Below are positions 11,894 through 27,257 of a stretch of DNA of 64,000 nt, one piece after another. Numbering within the stretch: the first letter of the stretch is position 1; every line of letters begins with the position of its first letter. Below the pieces are notes generated by a model, which saw only the letters and a program-made list of their open reading frames with translations, did no database searches and was not told where the DNA came from. The stretch comes from Manihot esculenta. Taxonomy: Eukaryota; Streptophyta; Magnoliopsida; Malpighiales; Euphorbiaceae. A program made the translations under genes and the position numbers. The stretch is from contig NC_035176.2 of NCBI RefSeq assembly GCF_001659605.2, positions 32,358,716 through 32,422,715 of the forward strand. Reading direction: 5' to 3'.

Positions 11894-11974
11894 TGTGGTA
11901 GAGATGAGTATTACAAGTGTGCGTGTGTGTGTGTGTGAAAACAAATGGAATGAAGAAATTCACATGAATCAGCT

Positions 11975-11985
11975 GCATATATAGG
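11975..11985 (-). promoter_or_regulatory. TATA box of the broken RRM-like copy
   Basis: CATATATAGG on the plus strand (CCTATATATG on minus) lies about 85 bases before the former start codon. It is identical to the TATA region of the intact paralogue. Confidence 0.5.
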
Positions 11986-13699
11986 CTAAGTTTATTGAAA
12001 ATATTTAATTTTTTAAAACGTTTATAAATCAAACATGGCAAGTTTGGTGTATCTGTTCATAGAAGGTGGCAGAAGCCTTATGCCACATTAGGGAAAATGT
12101 CATGATCAAGGGTCTCATATTCTTTTTTCGCAGACCTGCAAAATGACAAGTAATACAATTGGTCTGTAGTGGATTTGCCTTGTGTAGTCTCTCTTGCCAA
12201 GATCACCTGACTCCGATTTCTGGTTTACTATAAGAATCATCTCTTTTTGGCAGGATGAATTTGCTTTGATTAATCTCCTCATTTTTTTAATTTTCCTTCC
12301 TTTTCCGTTTGGCTTTGTGTCTTTTTGTATATTGTTTCTATCAGGATTTTGCCAAGTCAGGGGAAGTCATTGGATTCTGCTATTTAAAACTTCTATCTTA
12401 ACCGTTAAAGTAAGCCAAGCTGTTCTAGCTTATAATACTTTCTCTTATTTTAAAACAATTGTGATCCTGTAAAATATATTAACAGAGTCTACCCAACCCC
12501 ATGCTAGATTCAATCACAAAGCATGTTAAGACAACATTAGCAAGAACAGGCATAAACCATAATTAAAAAAGAAATAATTGGCCATTTGTGCAAGAAACAA
12601 TCTTCCTAGGGTCCCATGCACAGGTATGTCTGGACACTTAAGATACATATGGCCATGTGATTGACCTTGTGAGTTTGACTTTATTCACTCGTGAGATGAT
12701 ATGCTTTACATGCATGCAAGACACGTTCTATTCATCTGTTCTTATGCATGAATACCCCCAACGATGGATAAATCTTGTTATTTATTTATTATTTTTATAA
12801 TTTAATATAACATCTCTTGTTTTAAAAAAATAAAAAAAATATCATCATGTAATTTATGTTAATAAAACTTACCATGATTTTTATTAAAATAACGGACCTA
12901 AAACGGTTTCTATAAAGTGCCACTATATCTATTTCAATTTCTATTTTAATTATTTTTTTAATGAATAAATTGAATGCTAAAATTATATATAAAAAAATTT
13001 ATAATTTTAAATTATTGTTAATAATTATTAATTTAATAATATTAAAATAATAATTTTATAATTCATTGCAAGCTGAACTGTTGTATTGTATGAATTGCAT
13101 ATGATTTTGGTACATGATAATCGGTAAATGCAAATTGAGACAAATTCAACAATAGTTCTGAATTTATTATATTCTACAACTAAAAACATTAAAGTATACG
13201 TTTTAAATTTGATTTCTCATGTTTTAAGATAATTTTTCGGTGTTCGCGAGTTGAGATGAGATATTGTTAGAAGCTAATAAATTGATTTATTGATTAACCA
13301 ATCTTGTTTTATAAATATTTTAGAGTACTTTAGATCTTTTTCGATCTCTGTTATTAAAGTTATTGATTAGAATATTCGAATGGTTAAATTTTTTTGGATT
13401 AAAATATTCGAATGGTTAAATTTTTTCAGGTGATCTCAGTTTAATTTTGAATATCGTTTTATTTTTTATTACATCAACCTCTATTCTGTAAAAAAAAATT
13501 TATACCATAATAATAAATTTTATTTGATTTACTTATAAGGATTCGCCTCTAATTTGGTTACTTAATTCATACATGCCATGATTTACTTACTTCGTATAAA
13601 AGGGAAGGTTGAGTTCCATGATTAGGCGACAAATCAAAGTATACAAAACATATAAATTGGAATTACATATCAACTATTCAGTCTTACACGTTCTGTCAT

Positions 13700-14542
13700 C
13701 TAATCTCTACGTTCATACTTGCGAGCCCAAATGTGTTTACCATTGATCCGAAACTTGGCTATGCGTCTCCCATTGAGGATTCTATCAACAGCTGCAATAG
13801 AATCCAAGACCATTCTCGCAAACAAAGGCTGCTCATTGGAAGATACATTCTCCTGCATCTGAACACTAACAACACAATCACCATGCAACCTTGTAAAAAG
13901 TTGCGTAACTTCGTCTTTTGTCACTGGAAAACCCCTCGAGAAAGTAAGGAACATCGTCCTCTCATCCTCTGAAACATTGTTGTTAGGACCCCAACCCCAC
14001 AACCCTCCTATCAGAAAATCAGAATCCATAGACCTCGGCACAATAGCAAGACCACCAAATAATGGATGAGGGAAACCAGGAATGATGAGAGGCTGATTAG
14101 GGACTGATTGTGCTGACGATGTCGTTGCTAAAACACGCTGCAAGATATCCGTAAAAATACGAGCACAAACAGTGGTGAGAAAATTCTTTATCCCACTTAT
14201 TGCAGAGAATTTGTTATGGTGAAACATTTCCAAAGAGATGTTCTTTTCCATAATTCTAGCAGTAAGAGGGATTCCACCATTAAGCAACAGAGGAAGGGAG
14301 TTAGATTCTAGACATTTCAGGCATAAAACAGCTTCATCAGCTACAGCATTCACCAAAGCATCTGATAAATCCACCATCTTCACAACCACGTTGGGATAAC
14401 CCTTCTCTTCTAGCCAAAGCCATGTGGCCATGACTAGTAGAGATTCAGCTGGATCTCTCAACAAGTTTATTACCAATCGATTGAAAATCTCTCTATCGAT
14501 GGCATGGTAGGTGTGAAGCTCCTCAAGAGTGATGGAAGCCAT
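13700..14542 (-). CDS. Uncharacterised plant protein with C-terminal RRM-like domain
   Basis: This is an intact single-exon gene of 280 residues. The start MASITLEELHTYHAIDREIF at 14542 was preferred over a Met 24 codons upstream, because that extension reads through the GT-repeat leader and lies next to the TATA box. Residues 1-150 are helical and conserved (RDPAESLLVMATWLWLEEKG, a run of Leu/Ile-rich helices, then IIPGFPHPLFGG). Residues ~195-280 resemble an RNA recognition motif: strand TMFLTFSRGFPV, helix KDEVTQLFTRLHG, strand DCVVSVQMQE, strand LFARMVLDSIAAVDRILNG, ending KFRINGKHIWARKYERRD. I recognise this as a plant-restricted family often found as tandem copies and without known function. 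RNA binding is inferred from fold only. Confidence 0.75.
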   Translation of the reverse strand: MASITLEELHTYHAIDREIFNRLVINLLRDPAESLLVMATWLWLEEKGYPNVVVKMVDLSDALVNAVADEAVLCLKCLESNSLPLLLNGGIPLTARIMEKNISLEMFHHNKFSAISGIKNFLTTVCARIFTDILQRVLATTSSAQSVPNQPLIIPGFPHPLFGGLAIVPRSMDSDFLIGGLWGWGPNNNVSEDERTMFLTFSRGFPVTKDEVTQLFTRLHGDCVVSVQMQENVSSNEQPLFARMVLDSIAAVDRILNGRRIAKFRINGKHIWARKYERRD

Positions 14543-16035
14543 TGTGGTAGAGATAAGTATTACAAGTGTGCGTGTGTGTGTGTGGAAAAACAAATGGAAT
14601 GAAGAAATTGACATGAATCAGCTGCATATATAGGCTAAGCTTATTGAAAATGTTTCAATTTTTAAATCATTTATAAATCAAACATAGCAAGTTAAGGCAC
14701 ACAGATCACGATTATTAGTCTGGCCAATTGGTGTATAAGGTGGCAGAAGCTTTATGCCACGTTAGGGAAAATCTCATAATCAAGAGTTTCTTATTCTTTC
14801 TGCTCAGACCTGCTAAATGACAAGTAATACAGTTGGTCTGTCGTGGACTTGCCTTGTGTAGTCTCTCTTGCCATTACTTTACTGCCATAATCTCTCAATG
14901 TCACCTGACCCCGATTTCTGGTTTACAATAATTAAGATTCATCTCTTTTTGGCAGGATGAACTTGCTTTGATTAATCTGGTCATTTTTTAATTTTCCTTC
15001 CTTTTCTGTTTGGTTTTGTGTCTTTCTATATATTGTTTCTCTCAGGATTTGGCCAGTGAGAGGAAGGCATTGGATTCTGTTCTTTAAAACTTCTATTTTA
15101 ACCGTTAAAGCAAGCAAAACTGTTCAAGCTCATAATGATTTCTCTTATTTTAAAATAATTGTGATACTGTAAAATGTATTAAACTATTAATTTAACCTTT
15201 TTATTGATTTTATAATATAAATAAAAATATTATTATTTAATCACAATTATATGTAACATATTGTATGAAATTCACATTATTTATAACTCATTTTGAATCT
15301 AATATATTACCATAAATGAAATCTATGTTACGTATAACATATTTTAAATTTAATATATTAAAAAATAAACTTGAACATTAATTTTGCATAAATTTTAATA
15401 TAATTATTTAATTTTAACCGTTGTTTTAGCTGTTGGAGTTTATATTAAACTCATCCAAAATTCAGACGATGCGTAGCAGGTATACCTATGCTGGGTGAAA
15501 TCTAAATTGAATCACAAAACATGTAAGACAACATTAGCAAGAACGGGCATAAACCATAATTAAAAAAGAAATAATTCGCCATTTATGTAAGAAACAATCT
15601 TCCTAAGTTCCATACACAGGTATGTCTGAACAATTAGGATATATATGGCCATGCAATTGACCTTGTGAGTTTGACTTTATTCTTTCGTGGGTTGATATGC
15701 TTTGCATGCATGCAAGACACGTTCTATTCATATGTTCTTATGCGTGAATACTCCCAAAACGAACGGATAAATCTTGTTATTTATTTATTATTTTTATAAT
15801 TTAAAATAATATTTTAAAAAATATATATATATATCATTTTTGTTTTGTTATTAAAACTTACCATGATTTTTATTAAAATAATAATTTACTGCTGCATAAC
15901 GGACCTAAAGCATTGTCTATAAATTGCTGTGACCACTATATCTATATCAGTTTCTGTTTTAATCATTTTTTAATGAATAAATTTTACATATAAAAAGGTT
16001 TTATAATTTAAAATTATTAATTTAATAATATGAAG
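14056..16035. repeat. Segmental duplication, copy B
   Basis: This is the counterpart of 11400..13050. It has extra material (for example around 15190..15460) that is absent from copy A. Its gene is intact, so this copy is the likely functional one. Confidence 0.8.
14624..14634 (-). promoter_or_regulatory. TATA box of the RRM-like gene
   Basis: On the minus strand CCTATATATG lies about 85 bases before the start codon, with a CA-repeat leader between. It is conserved in the duplicate copy. Confidence 0.55.
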
Positions 16036-16879
16036 ATAGATTTCTTTTGTTATAAGAATATTTAAATATAGATTTTAGTTAATAAATAGTAATTATATGA
16101 GTAATGAAAGCGTCATTTAGATTTTGATTCCTAATAAAAATCTTTCAAATAAAAATAATATGGATACATCAAAATTAATATAGATGGTTAAAAAAAAGAG
16201 TAAATAATATATTTTATTTTTTAAATTAAAATTAAATAATAAAAATAAATTATTTTATTGAAAGTAGAAAATATATTCTGTAAAAAATATAATATATAAA
16301 AAATATTTTTTAAATATAAATTATTATTTTTTGTAAATAAACGGATGATTAATTTAAATTGTTGTTTTATTTACTTTCGGTTGAATTAAACTGTTTAGTT
16401 ATCATATATACTTTTTGTTGATTGGATTCAATTAGAGTTTGTATATAGCTTTTCCAAATAAAGGAAATTTAGGAGTTGGAGATTTCTTTTAATTGTATCT
16501 CAATATTAATCACACAACTCAAATATTAAAATTTTAATAAAATTAAATAATCAAAATTTCTTGATATAGAGATGCATATTTAAATTAATTTGCATACATC
16601 CCCAACAGATTAAGTAGCCTTTGATTATTTATTTTTGGATAGATCATTTAATAAATAATATGTAAAATCTTGATTGCTAGAGTACTGGATTTCATTATAT
16701 TAAAGGCTAGTGTTCTTCTTTCTCACTTTCCCACTCTTTCTCACTATCCAAACATCTAGTTGGCAAGTGGCGAATGAATACTTGTATTTGAAAAGAAAAG
16801 AGTTTATTGCAATAACAAAGAACCATACGTACATAGCTAGATTCATGAAGGGTTTAAAAAAAAAAAAGAATTATTATCC
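16036..16879. other. AT-rich intergenic DNA
   Basis: The region is mostly A/T runs. I see no gene, RNA or repeat with clear ends. Confidence 0.5.
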
Positions 16880-17304
16880 TGACAGACAAGGGACATCAGG
16901 TGAAACATTTCGAGAAGTTTCATGGACGTTTTTGCAATAGACACTCGAGTTCTGTCCGAGAATGGATAATTATGCATTTGCACCCCAATTGAATTACCAG
17001 TTCCAATGTAAGAGTGATGAATTTTGACATCTGTTGATTGAGCTACATTTGAGAAGCATAACCAGCTTTCTGATGCACTGTAATTTTCCATGCATCGATA
17101 CTTCGTGGTGCTACAATTTTCCCTGAAACCTGCATGCAGCCTCTTGTTAGTTAGCCCATTAAGTTGACAGACCCATGAGGCACCAAAGTCGACAACATTC
17201 AGGGTATATTTAGCAGCTTTAGAGGCTCAAGTAGATGAAACTTCACTCCAGAAGAAGAGCGGTAGAAGCCACAGTAATAAATCTTGCTGCAGATGTTTTA
17301 TCAT
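16880..17304 (-). pseudogene. Polygalacturonase (GH28) relic
   Basis: Reading the minus strand from 17304, an ATG opens a signal-peptide-like leader (LLLWLLPLFFWSEVSS). A TGA follows, then ASKAAKYTLNVVDFGA, the N-terminal signature of plant polygalacturonases. Further on, QVSGKIVAPRSIDAWK matches the family's 'VsGkIvAP.sp.aW'. In a different frame, NVAQSTDVKIHHSYIGTG matches the 'STDVtI...iGTGDD' region, but the catalytic Asp pair is missing. Large internal parts are deleted. Intact enzymes hydrolyse wall pectin; this one cannot. Confidence 0.75.
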
Positions 17305-18392
17305 CTTGAGGCCCCAAAGGCTCTCGACCGCTAACTTAAACGGAAAATCAATTATCTCATAACTTTTGGTTTAGTACATCCATTGAAAAAGATATATTTA
17401 TTTAAAATTGTAGCGAGAATTTTTTATTTTTTACTCTATAATTTAGTATAGGTTCTCTCATTCTCACACAAATTAAAACTTAATGAATAAACATGGAAAT
17501 TACTCTAGCAATTGCCATATATCATCTATCCATTAATGGTACAAATGAAGAGGAAATAAATACCCATTAAAAAAAACCCTAATTCCAAAATCTCAGATTC
17601 TTCTCTACCGACAGCATCCAAGGGACCTAGATGATACATTTTCCCTGCAATCTGTCTTGCCAATTGCCATTATCAAGGAGAATCTGGCCACGAGACTAGA
17701 GCAAGGCAAGCACTCATATTAGCTCATACCATACCATATCATTGGCATTCATTAATAGTTTGCATCACAAAACGCATACAATTTGCAATATCGATCACTA
17801 TTCGTAAATTAAGAGACTTTTAGACAGTCTGCGCCGAGCCCCAAAGGCCTAGAGACTACCATTCCCTGTTGGAAAACTTAACAAATTAGCCAGACTGATG
17901 ATATCGAAAAAATTTTCAGCAACCTCTGGTTTCACTTTATACGGATTTGCTTGTTTAGTTCTTCCCTCGACAAGCAGGCCCAACAAACAGTAACAGAAGC
18001 AAGTAAAAAAGAAAATCACCGGGCAGTATAATTCAAAAGCACCAAATGATGAGGCATAAAAAATATTTCCAAATTCCGCTAATTAAAGTCCGCACAACTC
18101 AGCTATATGGCCACATCACCTGCATATATGAATTAGTAAATAGCGGCTTGCATTTCATGAGAAACCCTAGTAAAGTCTAAACCTATTCCCCATGTGAATG
18201 GCCCAAAGAGTCGGTCTACAATAAACTTAAAACTACCGACATTCAAAAGCAAAGAAATCTGCCTTCTACGGTCCAATATTGTAAGTACTACACAGTAGGT
18301 CGGAGAACATGATAACATCAAATCTTCTGGCACCATAATATATGGTTTCAGCTTTCAGCTTTTAAACATTCATGCCGCCAAGTGAACCTCCT
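17305..18392. other. Intergenic and probable 3' UTR of the UAP56 gene
   Basis: No coding frame is supported. The last few hundred bases before 18392 are likely the 3' untranslated region of the minus-strand helicase gene. Confidence 0.4.
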
Positions 18393-23850
<5,458 letters not shown>

Positions 23851-24200
23851 GTTCTGTAAACAAACAAATAGATCTCGAATTAATGTTTCAGATATACAAA
23901 TTGCGTCATGGTTACTATAGAAAACAACAAGTATTGATTCAGATCTATTGGAATAAGTTAGGGAAATATATCAATTGACGGGCAAAAAAATTAGGGCTTC
24001 GAAAACAAATTATTCAGGGTTTTATTAAAAAAATCAAAAAGGAAGGAGAGATAAATATACCTGCTAGGCTCTGAAAGAAAAACGTGGATTTGGGTTTTAG
24101 GATTAGGGTTTGGAAAGTCTGCAAAGAAAATGGTTAGCGAGCTTAAAGAAATTGGGAAAAGATTTTGAGAGAAAGAAGACCCGAGCGAAGACCTCGACTA
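23851..24200 (-). promoter_or_regulatory. UAP56 5' leader with a leader intron
   Basis: On the minus strand, CCTAGCAG|GTATAT at about 24061/24060 is a good donor. TTTACAG at about 23854 is a good acceptor immediately before AACATGGGTG. This implies a 5' UTR intron of about 205 bases, a common arrangement in highly expressed plant housekeeping genes. It is inferred from splice motifs only. Confidence 0.55.
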
Positions 24201-24235
24201 AATATAGAAAGGAGGCTCAGCCGCTGAAAGCAAAT

Positions 24236-24245
24236 TATATATAAA
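24236..24245. promoter_or_regulatory. TATA-like box between UAP56 and BSD2
   Basis: TATATATAAA lies in the divergent promoter. For the minus-strand helicase, its complement TTTATATATA would be about 35 bases before the presumed leader. For the plus-strand chaperone it is about 210 bases before the ATG. Confidence 0.4.
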
Positions 24246-24449
24246 CCAACCCACATTTCTACGGAGTTGCCCTAAATGCCCCTTCTCTTTGTTATGGGTA
24301 TGGGCTTGCTGTTTATTTATATCGTGAGCGAGCCGTCCGAGGCCTACAACATTGTTCACAGCCCAGTTGCAATCTAATCGTTGGGAACCTGTGATTGCTA
24401 TCCATTGCAATATTGCAAAGCCACCAACTGAAAAAGTTGAATTCTTTCA

Positions 24450-25559
24450 ATGGCTGTGACTTCGTGCTTGAGGCTGCCGCTTCCTGTTAGAGCCACGCAA
24501 GATTCAGGTGCCTCTCTCTTTAACTTCACAAACAGAAAAGTTCATTATGCACACTTTCTTTTTCTTTTCTTTTTTGTCTGCTACTACATGATATTGGTTT
24601 CTTGACGCTTAGGGATATATGGAACTGGAACCAGTTCTGTCAAGCAGGAGATTCTTGGGATACATGACTTTTTCCACCCTCTTTCTACTGCTAGACATCA
24701 CCATTTGAAAACTAGAGTCAGATTTTTACTCCCTTATTGTCAGCTAAGTCTATTTCTTTATGTTGATTGGTTGCTGTATTTTTTTTTCTCTTTCTAATTT
24801 TTCATGTTGATAATAGGCTGCACCAAGTAATCAAAACCCAAAACCAAAAAGCGTCATCTGTGCTGACTGTGATGGAAATGGTAATTAAGCCAATAACCAG
24901 AGTTAAGTATTGCTGCTTGTCTGAAAATGCAAGTGATTTGGGTTGCAAACTATATGATGTTCTTGTTGTCCACCTCCCATGGCATTATTCCATAACCGTT
25001 ATATTCATCTACTTCTTTTCTGGGTTGAATTAAAAGCTTGTTTCTTGATGACTTCATGAGTTAAACAAAGCTAAAATGTTACTGAGAACTTATGGCATTC
25101 TCTTTCTTACAATTGTGAAAATAAACGGATGAAAGATAAATTTTCTTCTTTTGCTGTCAATTACCAGGTGCAGTTCTATGCTCACAGTGTAAAGGTAGTG
25201 GAGTGAACTCCGTTGATCTCTTTAATGGGCAGTTTAAAGCTGGAGACTCCTGTTGGCTTTGTGGGTAATCTCTATCATCCCTATCGTCATCACAGTTAAA
25301 AGTAATATAGCATTTGGGTTGAGAAATTTTTTCAATCCTCTTGTACGTGGTCAATATTTTACCAAAGTTGCAAATAGAACATGATATGCAACTAAATTAC
25401 CAGTCATTTCCCTCCATGGTTTGGATTCAATGATAGAATGTCTCCCACAAATCATGTCTTGTTTATGGGTCATCTTGCAGAGGAAAGAAGGACATCCTAT
25501 GTGGGAATTGCAATGGAGCTGGCTTTATTGGTGGTTTTATGAGCACATTTGATGAGTAG
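24450..25559 (+). CDS. BSD2: BSD2-type DnaJ zinc-finger Rubisco assembly chaperone
   Basis: Five exons: 24450..24507, 24613..24716, 24817..24880, 25168..25264 and 25481..25559, 133 residues. The first two exons give a Ser/Thr/Arg-rich chloroplast transit peptide (MAVTSCLRLPLPVRATQ...). The rest is a DnaJ-type zinc domain with four Cys pairs: CADCDGNG, CSQCKGSG, CWLCGG and CGNCNGAG, ending FIGGFMSTFDE, a tail I recall from Arabidopsis BSD2. The protein has no J domain. BSD2 stabilises newly folded Rubisco large subunits during L8 assembly in the stroma. The donor of exon 2 (AGA|GTCAGA) is weak; another in-frame donor lies ~50 bases on, so the transit-peptide end is uncertain. The 58-base first exon is short. 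Confidence 0.9.
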
Positions 25560-26159
25560 AAATGATTATGTGATGAAGCATACCTGGCTAGAAGTTGTTG
25601 ATCACTGAATGTGAGCAATTAAGTTTCAACTTTCATGCATTGAAATGTGCATATGTATAATGAGATAAATTTTAACATATATCATTCTATACTGAGATCT
25701 ATACTCTCAATTTGTTTGCTTCAGATTTTTCAAGGTTTCTTGAGATTACTGATACAATTGTTGAGTTTATTTGCTTTCATTGTACTTGAATGAAAGTCAC
25801 AATTAAATTATGAAATCAAGTAGATCGTTTAGTTATTGTAGGAGCTGGAGGATTCCATTGTAATGAGAAAGATGGTTCAAAAATTCATTCTGCTGTCACT
25901 CCTGTCACCTTTAACCTTTCAGAAGGAAGTTGCTGAACCTTTTTGGGCACTTGTTGGATCGAAATCCTTTATTCTTTTACAAATTGATTGGGATCATCTA
26001 CTGTAATTGCAGCAGCCTTTTCAAATTTCATTGCCTTCTCATATGGTTACCACGTACCACCATTACCATAATTTCATCAGATTTCTGTGGTATTCTTCCT
26101 GCACATAGTTTCTATGGCAGGCAGCCATTTGATTGAGATGCTAATGGCTGTTCATAAAC
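25560..26159. other. BSD2 3' flank, no gene seen
   Basis: This contains the probable 3' UTR of BSD2, followed by sequence with no supported coding frame. Confidence 0.5.
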
Positions 26160-26735
26160 TTACTCATCTGTTTTTGGAGCGAGTTGCCTCAGTACTCCCC
26201 CAGCCTCCACTAGCTCCACCTCTTTCAACCCATGCTTAGCTAAAATCTCTGCATAGAATACTCCGATTTCATTCAAGAAGTCTAGGCCAGCAACATCAAT
26301 TACTGCTGCTGGACACAACACTCCATTCAGCAGCAGACTTGTATCTCAAATTGCGCAGTTGAGATTTGACCCTCCTGCTATGCTTAGTCTCCAGAACATA
26401 TCATTCATCTCGACATCTGCTCCATAGCCATCTCTTTCCTAGTCCTTTTCTCAGTTCAAATAAGGATGCATCATCAACAATTCTTTGATTTCGATATGAG
26501 AAACTCCATTCCTCATTGCTCTGATAGAAACATGGTAAAGAATGTTCCCTCCAGCATAGTTTACACAAAGAAATACACGAGAAAGATCCGCCAAGTTTGA
26601 GCCAAGGTTCAACACTCGTGAGGTGATTCAGCCATTCAATTCAAGTAAAAACTGTAGCAGTCATCATAAGCTGTTGGAAGGCGATTCTCGTGTGCTAAAC
26701 GGTAGTCAATAGAGAGGACAATGCATTGAAACGTG
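26160..26735 (-). pseudogene. CXE/GID1-type carboxylesterase relic
   Basis: The minus strand, in shifting frames, reads VLSIDYRLAHENRLPTAYDD (family 'vs.dYRLAPEhrlPAAYdD'). It then reads a block aligning to 'NLADLSRVFL..D.AGGNI' in which the serine of GDSAGG is altered (VNYAGGNILYHVSIRA). Next comes LLMMHPYL ('..HPyF'), and then GLDFLNEIGVFYAEILAKHG followed by LKEVELVEA near the end. Stops and frameshifts occur in several places, and the catalytic nucleophile context is lost. It is a dead alpha/beta-hydrolase gene of the plant carboxylesterase family. Confidence 0.75.
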
Positions 26736-27257
26736 ACTGAGAAATCTCAAAGTGTAGCCAAGCCATAAAGTTGAGCTAATGCAAAAGCCTCCACCACGAA
26801 AATAAAACATAACTGGAATGGAAGTCGACTTACAGATGATAAGGAAGGAAAATCCTTGCTGTTGTTGGCTTGGATTGAAATATTTATATTAAATATTTTC
26901 ATTATTTTAACTGGAGCCTGGAGGAACTCCATGTTAGGTGGGTCATCTCACATGAACTCTGTATTCACTGTAAAATATAAATAAATAAAAGTTAAAAACT
27001 ATGCTAGTTAACGGGCTAATTTGAATGATAGAAATCCATGGGATACATCAAACACTTGTTAAGTATAGGACAACAAGAATACATCAAGTTTACCATATCA
27101 ACACCCCCCCCCCCAACCCAAAAAAACACAAAAAGAAATAAAATAAAATAAAACAAAATAAAACCACATGGACGATCCAAAAAAAAAAAACAGAGTACCC
27201 TTCCAATATTTAAAAAATTTATACAAAGAAAGGGGGTAAGATTCTGAAAATAAAACT
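26736..27257. other. Intergenic; poly-C and A-rich tracts
   Basis: It holds a run of about ten C residues near 27104, A-rich low-complexity sequence, and probably the 3' UTR of the SPX gene. No gene is seen. Confidence 0.45.

Larger units (their letters stand above)
11400..13050. repeat. Segmental duplication, copy A
   Basis: About 1.6 kb is collinear with 14056..16035. It covers the broken gene, its leader with a (GT)n run, the TATA region, a block around 12190..12420 and the stretch with 'catgcatgcaagacacgttctattcat' at about 12711. Similarity fades in AT-rich DNA near 13050. Small indels and substitutions throughout show it is not recent. Confidence 0.8.
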
